From: Synergistaceae bacterium
GTDB taxonomy: Bacteria; Synergistota; Synergistia; Synergistales; Aminobacteriaceae
Assembly (NCBI GenBank): GCA_017446055.1
Contig: JAFSRQ010000053.1
Span: 1 to 52,897 of the forward strand
Direction of reading: 5' to 3'
Length of the DNA stretch: 52,897 nt
This document shows positions 8,190 through 17,048 of the stretch, piece after piece. The notes beneath the pieces are model-generated. The model was given only the letters and a program-made list of their open reading frames with translations. It searched no databases and had not been told where the DNA came from. The translations under genes and the position numbers were made by a program. Position 1 is the first letter of the stretch. Each line of letters begins with the position of its first letter.

Positions 8190-8217
8190 AGTATACTACA
8201 CTTTCATGTATTCTCAA
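8190..8217 (-). promoter_or_regulatory. Promoter P1 upstream of GT61
   Basis: On the minus strand TTGAGA (8217-8212), a 16-bp spacer and TATACT (8195-8190). It lies after the terminator of the preceding gene and before AAAGGA and the TTG 8156 candidate start. Confidence 0.5.
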
Positions 8218-8230
8218 ATTGCGGTCGGGA

Positions 8231-8262
8231 AAAAGCACCCGGAGCAAACATTCCACTCCGGG
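8231..8262 (-). terminator. Rho-independent terminator after the PP-loop gene
   Basis: Minus-strand hairpin CCCGGAG / CTCCGGG (8262-8256 with 8244-8238) followed by TGCTTTTTC. It separates the PP-loop gene from GT61. Confidence 0.75.
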
Positions 8263-8274
8263 CGGTTGCGTTTC

Positions 8275-9563
8275 CTACTTCACGTTGTAGCGGCGGCGGC
8301 GGTAAATTCGCAGGAACGTTTTCTCAGGAAGCACCTTCTGCATCATGTACCTGACGAAAGTTTTGGGCTTGCGGAAAAGGACATACAGCAGCGCGGCAAA
8401 CACAGAAGGCAGCTTCATACCGTGTGCTTTGCAGAACCTGTAGCTGTCCATCAGGAAACCGTCAAGCTCTTTGTTCAGTACGAGAAGGTATTTGTATTTC
8501 CGTGACTCCCGCTTGTATTTGCCGAGGTCAAACTTGCGGGCGAAATGGCCAAGTTTCCCGACAGCCTCAAGCGCAAGGAGCGTAGGCAGGCATTTGTGGC
8601 AGTGTCCGCAGTTGGGGCAGATGTCATACGTATCGTAGAGTCCCTCGACATCATTGCACACATCGAGATGTTCCCGCGCTATGTCCCAGTCCGCCAGCTG
8701 TTCGGTCTTCTCTGTCCTGTTGAACTGCCCGCCCTCAGGAATGAGCCGGATATTTCCCGTGTGTATCATCGGCAGAGTATAGTATTCGGCAAATTCAGCA
8801 AAATCTATCTCTCTTGCGACCCTGAAGCTCCATTCCATTGTGAGACCGTAGCCGAAATTACCCGGTATGTAGTACATCCTTATTCCGCGCTCAAGTGCCA
8901 GGATGCAGGAGTAGAACCCAAGATATTGCGCCCTCGGGCCATACCAGCCGTGTCCTTTCGTGAAAGCGTGAATGTTCGTGTCAATCATGTACAGCGGAAG
9001 CCCCAGCTTGTCCGCCGCCTGCTGAACTGAAGCGTGCCTTTTCGCGTAAAGCCGGACCGCTCTGTCATCACCGAAATTCCCGTGAACACCGCTGCTGTAG
9101 AAGAACAGTCCGTTTATCCTGTATTCCGGGTCGGTCTCTAGGACATAGCGATTGTACACAGCAGAGAGCGAATCGATCCCGCAGGAAAAGCCAGTTCCGA
9201 TTATTGACGGGTCAGCATCTTCTTCCTTGAAGCCGTCGACAGTGATATTGATTCTTGAGAGTTCGTCCGAGAAGTCGCACAGGATTCTCTGAAGGTGGTT
9301 ATTGATGTTCCTGTAGAGGATTTTTGACACGCAGCCGTGAATGTGAATGTCTGTCTTGTAGGTCATCCCTATATACAGCGGGACGAGTACGAACGCGTTG
9401 TACACACTCGCTGCGAGCATGTGAGCGTTTTCATCTTTAACTCCTACCCAGATGTTACCGGGGAATTGACCCCCCCCCCGTTAGGCAGATCTACCGAAAT
9501 ATCAGCCATGAGTTTTGTCCAGCCGTCTTCGCTCACGGTTCTGAGGTTGCTTATGTCTATCAC
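8275..9563 (-). CDS. PP-loop superfamily ATPase-like protein, frame broken at a poly-G tract
   Basis: The intact 3' part (381 codons from ATG 9420) has the ATP-pyrophosphatase loop GTGFSCGIDSLSAV (compare SGGxDS) and, near its C-terminus, a CPNCGHCHKC cluster likely to bind zinc; it ends in a basic tail (YRRRRYNVK). Upstream, the same frame continues IWVGVKDENAH before ATG 9420. The GTG at 9563 (AAGGGAG upstream) opens VIDISNLRTVSEDG in another frame. The frames meet at ten Gs (9479-9470); 11 or 8 Gs would join them into 429 residues. As written, translation from 9563 stops at 9444. The substrate is unknown; PP-loop enzymes activate carboxyls or carbonyls by adenylation (QueC, asparagine synthetase). 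The neighbour suggests surface glycan chemistry. Confidence 0.7.
9470..9479 (-). repeat. G10 homopolymer (C10 on + strand) inside the PP-loop gene
   Basis: Ten consecutive Cs on the + strand at codon positions about 29-32 of the reconstructed gene. It is the longest homopolymer I saw in the window. Tracts of this kind slip readily during replication in Campylobacter and Helicobacter contingency genes; a sequencing error is the main alternative. Confidence 0.9.
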
Positions 9564-9603
9564 GAAAAATGAGTCTCCCTTCTGAAAGATTATGCAGAGG
9601 CAA

Positions 9604-9646
9604 AAAAATACCCGGGGCAGAACTTCACCCACGGGCAAATTATACA
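9604..9646 (-). terminator. Hairpin with T-tract between glyS and the PP-loop gene
   Basis: Minus strand CCCG-T-GGG, a 10-base loop, CCC-CGGG, then TATTTTTTTG. It fits a terminator for the glyS operon. A TATAAT just before it (about 9646-9641) hints that a short leader for the PP-loop gene could include the hairpin. Confidence 0.6.
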
Positions 9647-9660
9647 ACGAGAAAAAAGTT

Positions 9661-11757
9661 TTACGCTACCACGCTCAAATCTCCTGCCGTCATCATTAGC
9701 CTGTTACACTCACGAAGAAGCGCGATTCTGTTGTTCCTCACTGCCTCGTCCTTGTCCATGACCATAACGTCATCAAAGAACTTCGCTACCACAGGCGACA
9801 GTTCCGCAAGCATCTTCGCGAGTTCCTCCCAGCCGTAAGAGTTCACAGCCTCGTGCACCGGCCCGGCAAGTCTCCTCACTTCCGCGAAAAGCTCACGTTC
9901 AGCGTCAAGTGTCATCAATGACTCGTCCGGCTCAACGTCAGCAACTCCCTTCGCGTTCTTGGCGAGAATGTTCTTCACCCTCAGCGCAGAGGCCGCAAGC
10001 CCCGTGAACCAGTCTTCAGCCTTGACGCGGCTCAACGTCTCAATCAGCTTCAGTGCCTGGTACGGTACATTCCCGGCGACGGTGATTCCCAGATTCACCA
10101 GCTCGGCATCATAGCCCTTCTCCCGGAGCTGTGCCGTGAGTCTCTGGCGCATGAAGTCGAGTATTCTTGCCTTCACGGAGTCGTCAACCTCATTGATTCG
10201 GCATGCTTCGTCAACAGCTTCGGCCATGTCGAAATTGTAGCCACGCGCGAAAAGAGTCTCGTTTATGCACCGCGCCGCCCGTCTCAGTCCGTAGGGATCC
10301 TGCGAGCTTGTAGCCTCGAGTCCTACCTTGTGACAGGCCGCAATAACGTGAAGCCTCTCCGCCAGTCCGAGAATTGCGCCGACATCATCGGTCGGGGTCT
10401 TGCCTGAAGCTGTCAGAGGCAGATACTGTTCGTACAGTGCCAGAGCAACACGGGGGTCTTCGCCGGAAGCCTTCGCGTATTCGCGCCCCATCACGCCCTG
10501 AAGGTCGGTGAACTCGAAGACCATTGACGTAACGAGGTCAGCCTTCGACAGGTACGCGGCACGGTCAACAAGCTGGGAAATATTCTCCATACCGTAGCGG
10601 CGGCAGAACCACAGTGCAAGTTTCCGTGTCAGCATGACTTTATCGTAGACGCTTCCGAGTTTCTCCTGATAGGTTACGGACTTCAGACGCTCAACGTATG
10701 ACGCAAGCGGTATCTTCCTGTCCTCGTTCCAGAAAAACGCGGCATCCTCTAACCTTGCCTCAAGGACTCTCTCATTGCCCTTGCAGATTATGCTCATGTC
10801 AGGCACAAGGTTGTTGCTCACTCCGACAAAGCAGCTCGCCAGCCTTCCGCCCTTGTCCCTGTTGCGGACGGCAAGATACTTCTGGTTCTTCTTCATGGAC
10901 GTTGTGAGTACTTCTTCGGGGATGTCGAGATATTTCTTCTTGAACGTACCCACAAAAGGCACAGGGTATTCGACCAGGTACAGATTCTCCTCAAGTATTG
11001 CCCCGTCCATCTCTACCTCAAAATTGCCCTCCATGTCTTTCTGTAGAGCGGCTATTGCGGCTTTCATTCTCTGGAGGCGTTTCTCCTGGTCAAGTATGAC
11101 GCTGTTGTCATAAAGTATGTCGAGGAATTTTTCCGCGTCAGGAATGTCGATGACCTTATGACCCATGAAGCGGTGTCCTGTTGTCCTCCGTCCCGATTTC
11201 ACCCCGCCGAACTCAAACGGTATGACCTCAGTGTCAGCCATAGCCACAATCCAGCGGACAGGCCGGGCAAACCTCACGCCGGACTTGTCCCAGTACATGC
11301 TCTTGGGGAACGTAAGACCAGCGATAAGCCCCCTCAGTATCTCAGGAAGCACATCAACAGCAGGCTTGCTTTCCTGCCGAATTTCCGCCGCTATGTACTC
11401 CACGCCGTTAATCTCCGTGATCTTGAGGTCGTTCACATCGATACCCTTGCTCTTGGCGAAACCTATTGCCGCTCTTGTGGGCTGGCTGTTGTCGTCATAG
11501 GCTGATGAAACCGGGGGGCCTTTCAGCAGGTCTACCTGTTCGGACTGGGACTTGCTGACTCCGTCCACTATCAGCACAAGCCTCCGAGGTGTCGCGTAAG
11601 TCTTCGCGTCCTTGAAGGTGAGACGGTTTGCGGCAAACGAAGACTCAGCATTCTTCTTGAGCGATGACAGGGAGTCAGGGATAAAGCGCGAGGGTATTTC
11701 CTCAGTGCCGATTTCCAGCAGAACATACAGCGTATCTTTATCTTTCTTGGTTGTCAT
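9661..11757 (-). CDS. glyS: Glycine--tRNA ligase beta subunit
   Basis: The beta subunit of the heterotetrameric bacterial glycyl-tRNA synthetase, providing tRNA binding and an HD-like domain. Its 698 residues match the family. It begins YVLLEIGTEEIPSRFI, the characteristic N-terminus, and carries FPKSMYWDKSGVRFARPVRW and VTTSMKKNQKY-type segments (here LTTSMKKNQKYLAV). Start ATG 11757 is chosen because AAGGAG ends nine bases upstream; a GTG at 11766 would be too close. It directly follows glyQ, and its ribosome-binding site overlaps the glyQ end. Confidence 0.97.
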   Translation of the reverse strand: MTTKKDKDTLYVLLEIGTEEIPSRFIPDSLSSLKKNAESSFAANRLTFKDAKTYATPRRLVLIVDGVSKSQSEQVDLLKGPPVSSAYDDNSQPTRAAIGFAKSKGIDVNDLKITEINGVEYIAAEIRQESKPAVDVLPEILRGLIAGLTFPKSMYWDKSGVRFARPVRWIVAMADTEVIPFEFGGVKSGRRTTGHRFMGHKVIDIPDAEKFLDILYDNSVILDQEKRLQRMKAAIAALQKDMEGNFEVEMDGAILEENLYLVEYPVPFVGTFKKKYLDIPEEVLTTSMKKNQKYLAVRNRDKGGRLASCFVGVSNNLVPDMSIICKGNERVLEARLEDAAFFWNEDRKIPLASYVERLKSVTYQEKLGSVYDKVMLTRKLALWFCRRYGMENISQLVDRAAYLSKADLVTSMVFEFTDLQGVMGREYAKASGEDPRVALALYEQYLPLTASGKTPTDDVGAILGLAERLHVIAACHKVGLEATSSQDPYGLRRAARCINETLFARGYNFDMAEAVDEACRINEVDDSVKARILDFMRQRLTAQLREKGYDAELVNLGITVAGNVPYQALKLIETLSRVKAEDWFTGLAASALRVKNILAKNAKGVADVEPDESLMTLDAERELFAEVRRLAGPVHEAVNSYGWEELAKMLAELSPVVAKFFDDVMVMDKDEAVRNNRIALLRECNRLMMTAGDLSVVA

Positions 11758-11770
11758 TGTCAGCACTCCT

Positions 11771-12673
11771 TCAGTCCCCGAAAAATTCCCCGGTCTCGTT
11801 CGTGAACTTCTCCATCAGCGGAAAGCCCATCTTCTCACGCTGCGCCCTGTAAGCCTCAGCGCACCTGCACGCCAGAGCACGGACACGCGAGATGTACCCG
11901 GTGCGTTCTGTTACGCTGATTGCGTTTCTCGCGTCAAGAAGGTTGAACGTGTGCGAACTCTTCAGGACGTAATCATACGCAGGCAGGACATATCCCGCGT
12001 CAAGAATCCGCCCGGCCTCCTTCTCGTACATCGCAAAGAGCCTGAACAGCATATCCGTATCAGCAACCTCAAAATTGTAGTGGGACTGCTCAATCTCATT
12101 CTGCTTGTGTACATCGCCGTAATTCACTTTTCCCGCCCACTGCAAGTCATAAACGCTGTCTTTCTTCTGGACGTACATAGCGATGCGCTCTATGCCGTAT
12201 GTGATTTCAGCCGGGACATTCTCCATGTCGATACCGCCAAGCTGCTGGAAGTACGTGAACTGCGTGATCTCCATTCCGTCAAGCCAGACCTCCCAGCCGA
12301 GTCCCCACGCGCCCGTTGAAGGGTTCTCCCAGTCATCCTCAACGAAGCGAATATCATGCTCATCAGGATTAATGCCCAGGCTCGCGAGGCTCTCTATGTA
12401 GAGTTCCTGAATGTTGGCGGGCGCGGGCTTGATGATCACCTGATACTGGTAGTAGTGCTGTAGCCTGTTAGGGTTGTCGCCGTAACGACCATCGGACGGC
12501 CTTCTTGACGGCTCAACGTAAGCAACCCTCCAAGGCTCCGGGCCGATTACGCGCAGTGCGGTAGCCGGGTTCATAGTGCCTGCTCCGACCTCAATATCAT
12601 ACGGCTGCTGAATGACGCATCCCTGCCGGGACCAGAAATTTTCCAGCCTGAAGTATATTTCCTGAAAGTTCAA
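11771..12673 (-). CDS. glyQ: Glycine--tRNA ligase alpha subunit
   Basis: Catalytic class II core of glycyl-tRNA synthetase. It has 300 residues, typical for the family, with the classic N-terminus [17 protein letters not shown], then [16 protein letters not shown] and [15 protein letters not shown] (motif 2 region), and [17 protein letters not shown]. It is co-directional with the upstream M23 gene (18-bp gap) and the downstream glyS. Confidence 0.97.
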   Translation of the reverse strand: MNFQEIYFRLENFWSRQGCVIQQPYDIEVGAGTMNPATALRVIGPEPWRVAYVEPSRRPSDGRYGDNPNRLQHYYQYQVIIKPAPANIQELYIESLASLGINPDEHDIRFVEDDWENPSTGAWGLGWEVWLDGMEITQFTYFQQLGGIDMENVPAEITYGIERIAMYVQKKDSVYDLQWAGKVNYGDVHKQNEIEQSHYNFEVADTDMLFRLFAMYEKEAGRILDAGYVLPAYDYVLKSSHTFNLLDARNAISVTERTGYISRVRALACRCAEAYRAQREKMGFPLMEKFTNETGEFFGD

Positions 12674-12691
12674 GTTGCTGATGACTCCTTT

Positions 12692-14326
12692 CTATTTGTG
12701 CGACGCAAAGCTAGTGTTACCTGCAAGATACGGCATAGGGTCTACCTTGTTGCTGTTTATCCTCACCTCGAAGTGAAGGTGATTCCCGGTTGAACGTCCT
12801 GTGCTGCCTACGTAAGCGATAATCTGCCCCTGCATGACCCTCTGTCCCGGAACAACAGCAAGACTCAAGCAGTGAGCGTAGAAGGTCTGCAATCCGTCTC
12901 CGTGATCCATGATGACGAAATTCCCGTACCCCCTGTAGCCCGGAGTTGAGTTATTGCCTGTCTTCGAGACAACACCATTACGTGCGGATCTGATGGGAGT
13001 TCCGGCAGGCATGGGAATATCTATGCCTTGGTGTCTGTGGCTTCCGCGCCATTTCCCGAAAGGTGATGACACTTTGCCTTCAACCGGCCATAGCATTTTG
13101 CCCGCAAGGCTGCCCATGTTGAGGATGAAAGGGTCGCGCTTCTTTGGGGTCATGTTGTAGTGGGGAAGGTAGCTCGGATTAGTGCCGAACGTGTGGTCAA
13201 GGTCAGCGAGACTCGGCCTCTTTGGTGCCGCACTCTTGGGGAGCTGGACTACTTCAACCTTGTCGCCTGAGATGACGAGTCTCATCGGGCCTTTTGAGGG
13301 GTCTCCGTTGGGCGAGAATATGATGATGGGATCCATGAGGCCGGGAATGTCTGACTTTGCGGACTTGCTGCCCTTGCTCGTGAGTATCTTGTCGGGTTTC
13401 TTTCCGGCGGCGTTGGCGATGACTTTTGCGGGTGTCTCCTGCTTCTTGGGTGATTTCGCGGTCTTGGCGGTCTTGGCGGGGGCGGGAGTCTGTGCTGTCT
13501 TCGCGGGCTGTGCTTGCTGGACGGGGGCAGGTGCTTCAGCCTTTGCGGGCTGTACGGCTTTCGGTGTCTCAACCGGGAGATTTCTTGCGTCAGTCCTCAC
13601 TTCCTCGCGCAGCATGGCTATTATGTCGTCATTAGTCCTGCCGCTTGTGTCCTGTGTCATGGCCGGAGCGGGAGTTTCTGCGGGCAGGGGCTGTGATGGT
13701 GTCTTTGCGCTGGCAGTCTGCACATCTGGGATTCCCGCGATTTTCGGCATAGGTACATCCTTGAGCTGTGTGCTGTTCTTCGTTGCTGGTTTGGCGGCTG
13801 TAGGCTTCACTGCGTTCTGAGTCTGTGCGTCAGTAATCCCTGCTATTTTCGGCATGGGTATGTCCTGAAGCTGTGTGTTGTTCTTTGCGGCAGGTTTGGC
13901 GACAGTAGGCTTCACTGCGTCCTGAGTCTGTGCGTCAGTAATCCCCGCGATTTTCGGCATGGGCACATCCTTAAGCTGTGTGCTGTTCTTTGTGGCACGT
14001 TTGGCGGCGGCCGCGCTGGTTACGGGGACTAAGGCTGTAGGCTGCCACGCTCCTTTGTGCTGCCATATCGCGAGAAGGTCAGCATGATTCGCAGGAAGGT
14101 ACACCGAATTTCCCGGCTTGATGTCCGCGCTGTCTATGCTGTTTGCCCACAGTACATCAGCAACAGTAACATCATGAGTCATGCAGTACTGCTCAAGCTC
14201 GGCCATCCCTAAACTGACATCGTCAGCAAACGCCAGCTCTTTCCACTTGGCGGCAAAAGCACATCCCGAAAGTGTTGCCGCTATCATCGCTCCTGCCGCA
14301 AATTTCTTCATCATGTTCAACTTCAA
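12692..14326 (-). CDS. Exported M23 metallopeptidase with internal 35-residue repeats
   Basis: Predicted cell-wall hydrolase or division activator (NlpD/EnvC-like) of 544 residues. A signal peptide (MMKKFAAGAMIAATLSGCAFA) is followed by a degenerate LysM-like stretch (VTVADVLWANSI, IKPGNSVYLP, about 50-80), a long Pro/Ala/Lys linker and a C-terminal LytM domain with zinc motifs H-QGID (SHRHQGID) and HLHFEV, so catalysis is likely retained. The linker contains three 35-residue units built around VPMPKIAGI. The TTG at 14326, eight bases after GGAGGA, is possible; an ATG four codons later gives a more usual signal peptide. It lies between ilvA and glyQ. Confidence 0.88.
   Translation of the reverse strand: MKLNMMKKFAAGAMIAATLSGCAFAAKWKELAFADDVSLGMAELEQYCMTHDVTVADVLWANSIDSADIKPGNSVYLPANHADLLAIWQHKGAWQPTALVPVTSAAAAKRATKNSTQLKDVPMPKIAGITDAQTQDAVKPTVAKPAAKNNTQLQDIPMPKIAGITDAQTQNAVKPTAAKPATKNSTQLKDVPMPKIAGIPDVQTASAKTPSQPLPAETPAPAMTQDTSGRTNDDIIAMLREEVRTDARNLPVETPKAVQPAKAEAPAPVQQAQPAKTAQTPAPAKTAKTAKSPKKQETPAKVIANAAGKKPDKILTSKGSKSAKSDIPGLMDPIIIFSPNGDPSKGPMRLVISGDKVEVVQLPKSAAPKRPSLADLDHTFGTNPSYLPHYNMTPKKRDPFILNMGSLAGKMLWPVEGKVSSPFGKWRGSHRHQGIDIPMPAGTPIRSARNGVVSKTGNNSTPGYRGYGNFVIMDHGDGLQTFYAHCLSLAVVPGQRVMQGQIIAYVGSTGRSTGNHLHFEVRINSNKVDPMPYLAGNTSFASHK
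13733..14005 (-). repeat. 105-bp in-frame repeat in the M23 peptidase linker
   Basis: The sequence around TTTTCGGCAT recurs at 13741, 13846 and 13951, an exact 105-bp period. It encodes three 35-residue units with TQLKDVPMPKIAGI and small substitutions. Confidence 0.85.
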
Positions 14327-14335
14327 TCATTCCTC

Positions 14336-15541
14336 CTATACTCTTTCTGTTACGATTCTGAAGCCTGCCCCGCCGAGTTTCTCACGGATTATATCAATCT
14401 GCGCGCTGTTCAGAGTCTCAAGCGAAATCTTCAGGAAGCACGAGTTTATCGCCATGTTCGTATCTCCGTGATCGTATGAGACTGCCACCACGTTAGCACC
14501 GCATGACGCTACAATCTCACTGACCTGCTGAAGCTGTCCCGGTTTGTCGACAAGCTCAATCGTCAGGTCAACATTGCGCCCCGTCATGATTAATCCGCGA
14601 GTGATGACCCTGGACAGTATGTTGACATCAATATTACCGCCTGAGACTATGCAGACCGTCTTCCTGCCCTCAATGGGTAGCTTGTGGAACATTGCCGCCG
14701 CAACCGGGACTGCCCCGGCACCCTCAGCGATGAGTTTCTGACGCTCAATCAATGCGAGTATTGCCGCCGCTATTTCGTCCTCAGAGACGCACACAATATC
14801 ATCAACGTACTGCGAGATTATGCCGAACGTATTCTCACCCGGATTCTTGACCGCTATACCGTCCGCAAACGTAGAAACACTGTCGAGGACTCTGCGTTCC
14901 TTCGCGCGGAATGAGTTGTACATGCTCGCCGCCCCGGCCGCCTGGACACCGTAAACCTTCACGTCAGGCTTCAGGGACTTCACCGCAAAAGCAATCCCCG
15001 AAATGAGTCCGCCCCCGCCTATAGGGACAATGACCGCTTCAACGTCTTCGAGCTGGTCAAGAATCTCAAGCCCTATCGTAGCCTGCCCCGCTATAACGTA
15101 ATCGTCATCATACGGGTGAATGAAGGTCGCCCCGGTTTCCTCGACAAGCTGAACGGCCCGGTCGTGAGCGTCATCGTAAGCACCTTTGACGAGTTCGACA
15201 TTCGCGCCAAGCCTGCGTGTGCTTTCTACCTTCATGACGGGAGCGGAGTCGGGCATGCAGATTGTAGCGGGAATGCCCTTGCGTGATGCTGACATCGCTA
15301 CACCTTGCGCGTGATTACCGGCGGAACATGCGACAATGCCGCGTGATTTCTCGTCATCATTCAGCTGTGAGATCTTGTAGTAAGCTCCCCTCAGCTTGAA
15401 GCTGCCTGTAACCTGAAGATTTTCGGTCTTGAGATAGAGATTGTGCTCCTCACTGAGAAGAGGCGCGGCGATAAGGTCAGTCTTCCGTGCGCATTCCCGG
15501 AGGATATAAGCTGCGTGGTAAACTTTGTCTAACGTAAGCAT
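14336..15541 (-). CDS. ilvA: Threonine ammonia-lyase (threonine dehydratase) with ACT domain
   Basis: PLP enzyme that deaminates threonine to 2-oxobutanoate, either for isoleucine synthesis or catabolism. The 401 residues include the PLP lysine K49 in TGSFKLRGA, CSAGNHAQGVA, the phosphate loop PIGGGGLISG, and a C-terminal ACT-type domain (about 326-400, DLTIELVDKPGQLQQVSEIV) for regulation. This one-ACT short form is shared by TdcB-like and clostridial IlvA proteins, so the symbol is tentative. It appears to head a minus-strand operon with the M23 gene (9-bp gap), glyQ and glyS. A minus-strand TATACT lies about 55 bp upstream. Confidence 0.9.
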   Translation of the reverse strand: MLTLDKVYHAAYILRECARKTDLIAAPLLSEEHNLYLKTENLQVTGSFKLRGAYYKISQLNDDEKSRGIVACSAGNHAQGVAMSASRKGIPATICMPDSAPVMKVESTRRLGANVELVKGAYDDAHDRAVQLVEETGATFIHPYDDDYVIAGQATIGLEILDQLEDVEAVIVPIGGGGLISGIAFAVKSLKPDVKVYGVQAAGAASMYNSFRAKERRVLDSVSTFADGIAVKNPGENTFGIISQYVDDIVCVSEDEIAAAILALIERQKLIAEGAGAVPVAAAMFHKLPIEGRKTVCIVSGGNIDVNILSRVITRGLIMTGRNVDLTIELVDKPGQLQQVSEIVASCGANVVAVSYDHGDTNMAINSCFLKISLETLNSAQIDIIREKLGGAGFRIVTERV

Positions 15542-15786
15542 TTATAGCCCTCTGTATTCATGATTAATCACACCCCACGGAAAATAATTCACTAAGTATA
15601 CAGCAATTATGCCTGAATTTTAGCAGTCGGCTTGTGAAAATTTTTCGGAGACTGATTTCTGCGGGGGCGGGGCGGCTTGTGTCATCTTTTACACGTTGGC
15701 ATTGTCAGCGATGAATCCGTCAGCAGAATTTTGACCTGCCATGTAAAATAAAATCATCACAATTCTTTACAGGAGGGTAAATTTTC

Positions 15787-16422
15787 ATGAAGGTGCTAAT
15801 GATTAACGGTTCACCGAATGAGAAGGGCTGCACGTTCACCGCATTGTCCGAAGTCGCGTCAAGCCTCGCGGAAAACGGAGTCGAGTCCGAGATATTCTGG
15901 GTCGGCAAGAAGGCCGTCCAGGGATGCATCGCGTGCTTCAAGTGCCAGGAGCTTGGGCATTGCGTGTTCAACGACTCAGTGCGTGAACTCACATCGCGGC
16001 TTGACGAGTTCGGCGGAATAGTCATAGGCTCGCCAGTGTATTATGCCGGGCCTGCCGGGAGTCTTTGCGCGTTCCTCGACAGATTCTTTTTCTCCGGCGA
16101 CAGTTCAGCGAACGAATCGAAATTCGCCAACAAGCTCGGAGCTTGCGTCGTGTCGTGCAGGAGGGGCGGTGCGTCTGCGGCTTTCGACCGTCTCAACAAG
16201 TACTTCACGATAAAGAACATGCCAATAGTCTCGTCCCAGTACTGGAATCAGGTTCACGGCTTCACCCCGGATGATGTCCGCAAAGACCTTGAGGGTATGC
16301 AGACGATGAGGACTCTCGGCCAGAATATGGCGTGGCTCCTGAAGTGCATTGAGGCCGGGAAAAACGCGGGCATAAGTTACCCGGTTCACGAAGAAATCAC
16401 GTTCACTAACTTCATACGCTAG
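15787..16422 (+). CDS. Flavodoxin-fold NADPH-dependent FMN reductase
   Basis: 211-residue protein of the iron-sulfur flavoprotein / FMN reductase family. The FMN phosphate loop is visible as INGSPNEKGCTFTAL (5-19); GCIACFKCQELGHC (46-59) matches the cysteine-rich motif of this subfamily, which in some members binds an Fe-S cluster. GSPVYYAGPAG is the flavin-ring loop. The start ATG follows AGGAGGG with good spacing. It stands alone between ilvA (divergent) and a terminator. The redox partner cannot be told. Confidence 0.88.
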   Translation: MKVLMINGSPNEKGCTFTALSEVASSLAENGVESEIFWVGKKAVQGCIACFKCQELGHCVFNDSVRELTSRLDEFGGIVIGSPVYYAGPAGSLCAFLDRFFFSGDSSANESKFANKLGACVVSCRRGGASAAFDRLNKYFTIKNMPIVSSQYWNQVHGFTPDDVRKDLEGMQTMRTLGQNMAWLLKCIEAGKNAGISYPVHEEITFTNFIR

Positions 16423-16433
16423 CAATTCACACA

Positions 16434-16470
16434 ATCCCTTCTGCAAGTTTTCACAGGAGGGATATTTTTT
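16434..16470 (+). terminator. Rho-independent terminator after the flavodoxin-like gene
   Basis: A 10-bp stem (ATCCCTTCTG with CAGGAGGGAT, one G-T pair) with a 10-base loop, followed by ATTTTTT. Confidence 0.85.
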
Positions 16471-16474
16471 GCGA

Positions 16475-16480
16475 TATAAT
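16475..16480 (+). promoter_or_regulatory. -10 element for the pilO-pilP(-pilQ) genes
   Basis: A perfect TATAAT, immediately after the terminator T-tract and about 54 bp before the pilO start. No clear -35 was seen. Confidence 0.4.
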
Positions 16481-16533
16481 CTACCAATCATTCACACACA
16501 CAAAATTTTCACACAAAGGGAATCTGTCATGAT

Positions 16534-17046
16534 ATGAACAGGAATTATTACTTTACGTTCGCAGGGGTATTCTTGGGTCTATGCCTTCTGCTTTGCGCTG
16601 GTATATGGTACTCGGTAACGGAGCTTTACGCCTGCCGCGAGGAATACGAGATGCTTTCCTCAGAACGGCACAACAACAGCGGCGTAATCTCAAACCTTGA
16701 AGCCCGCAACGCCACATTGCAGCGAATAACCAACCTCAACATAAACAGCGCGACACTAATCCGCGACGCAGTAGCATTCTTCTCTATGGTAAGGCAGGTA
16801 ATGGAGACACGCAATATCAACCTGATCTACATAACTTCTTCAGGGCAGGACGACTCCGGCACAAAAGACAACACTCTAAGGCTGAAGATTGACGGAAGAT
16901 ATTACGACATGGCCGGAATGTTCGCTGACCTCCGCAATCTCCCGGTGCCGTCAAAAATCACACGCCTCAGCCTGAAACGCAACCACGACCTTCCCGAAGA
17001 GCTCGTTGAAGCCGACATGACCATAGAAGTGCTGACGGAGGAATAA
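16534..17046 (+). CDS. PilO-like type IV pilus inner-membrane protein
   Basis: 170-residue protein with an N-terminal membrane helix (FAGVFLGLCLLLCAGIWY), a short coiled coil (about 30-68) and a periplasmic alpha/beta domain (about 75-168), the architecture of PilO in the type IV pilus alignment complex. Sequence similarity is weak by eye; the call rests on topology and on the PilP-like and PilQ genes that follow directly (2-bp gap to the next). PilM and PilN are not in the window. Confidence 0.65.
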   Translation: MNRNYYFTFAGVFLGLCLLLCAGIWYSVTELYACREEYEMLSSERHNNSGVISNLEARNATLQRITNLNINSATLIRDAVAFFSMVRQVMETRNINLIYITSSGQDDSGTKDNTLRLKIDGRYYDMAGMFADLRNLPVPSKITRLSLKRNHDLPEELVEADMTIEVLTEE

Positions 17047-17048
17047 GA

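Noticed and set aside
9470..9479. Treating the PP-loop gene as an ordinary pseudogene
   Set aside because: The only lesion is a homopolymer length change and all motifs are intact, so a switchable gene or a sequencing error is more likely than decay.
13182..13820. Long + strand open frame opposite the M23 peptidase gene
   Set aside because: It is a hydrophobic Ala/Gly-rich shadow of the Pro/Ala/Lys linker on the other strand, without ribosome-binding site or family features.
15542..15786. Riboswitch or T-box leader before ilvA
   Set aside because: No conserved T-box sequence, specifier hairpin or terminator/antiterminator pair could be recognised; only a promoter-like TATACT is visible.
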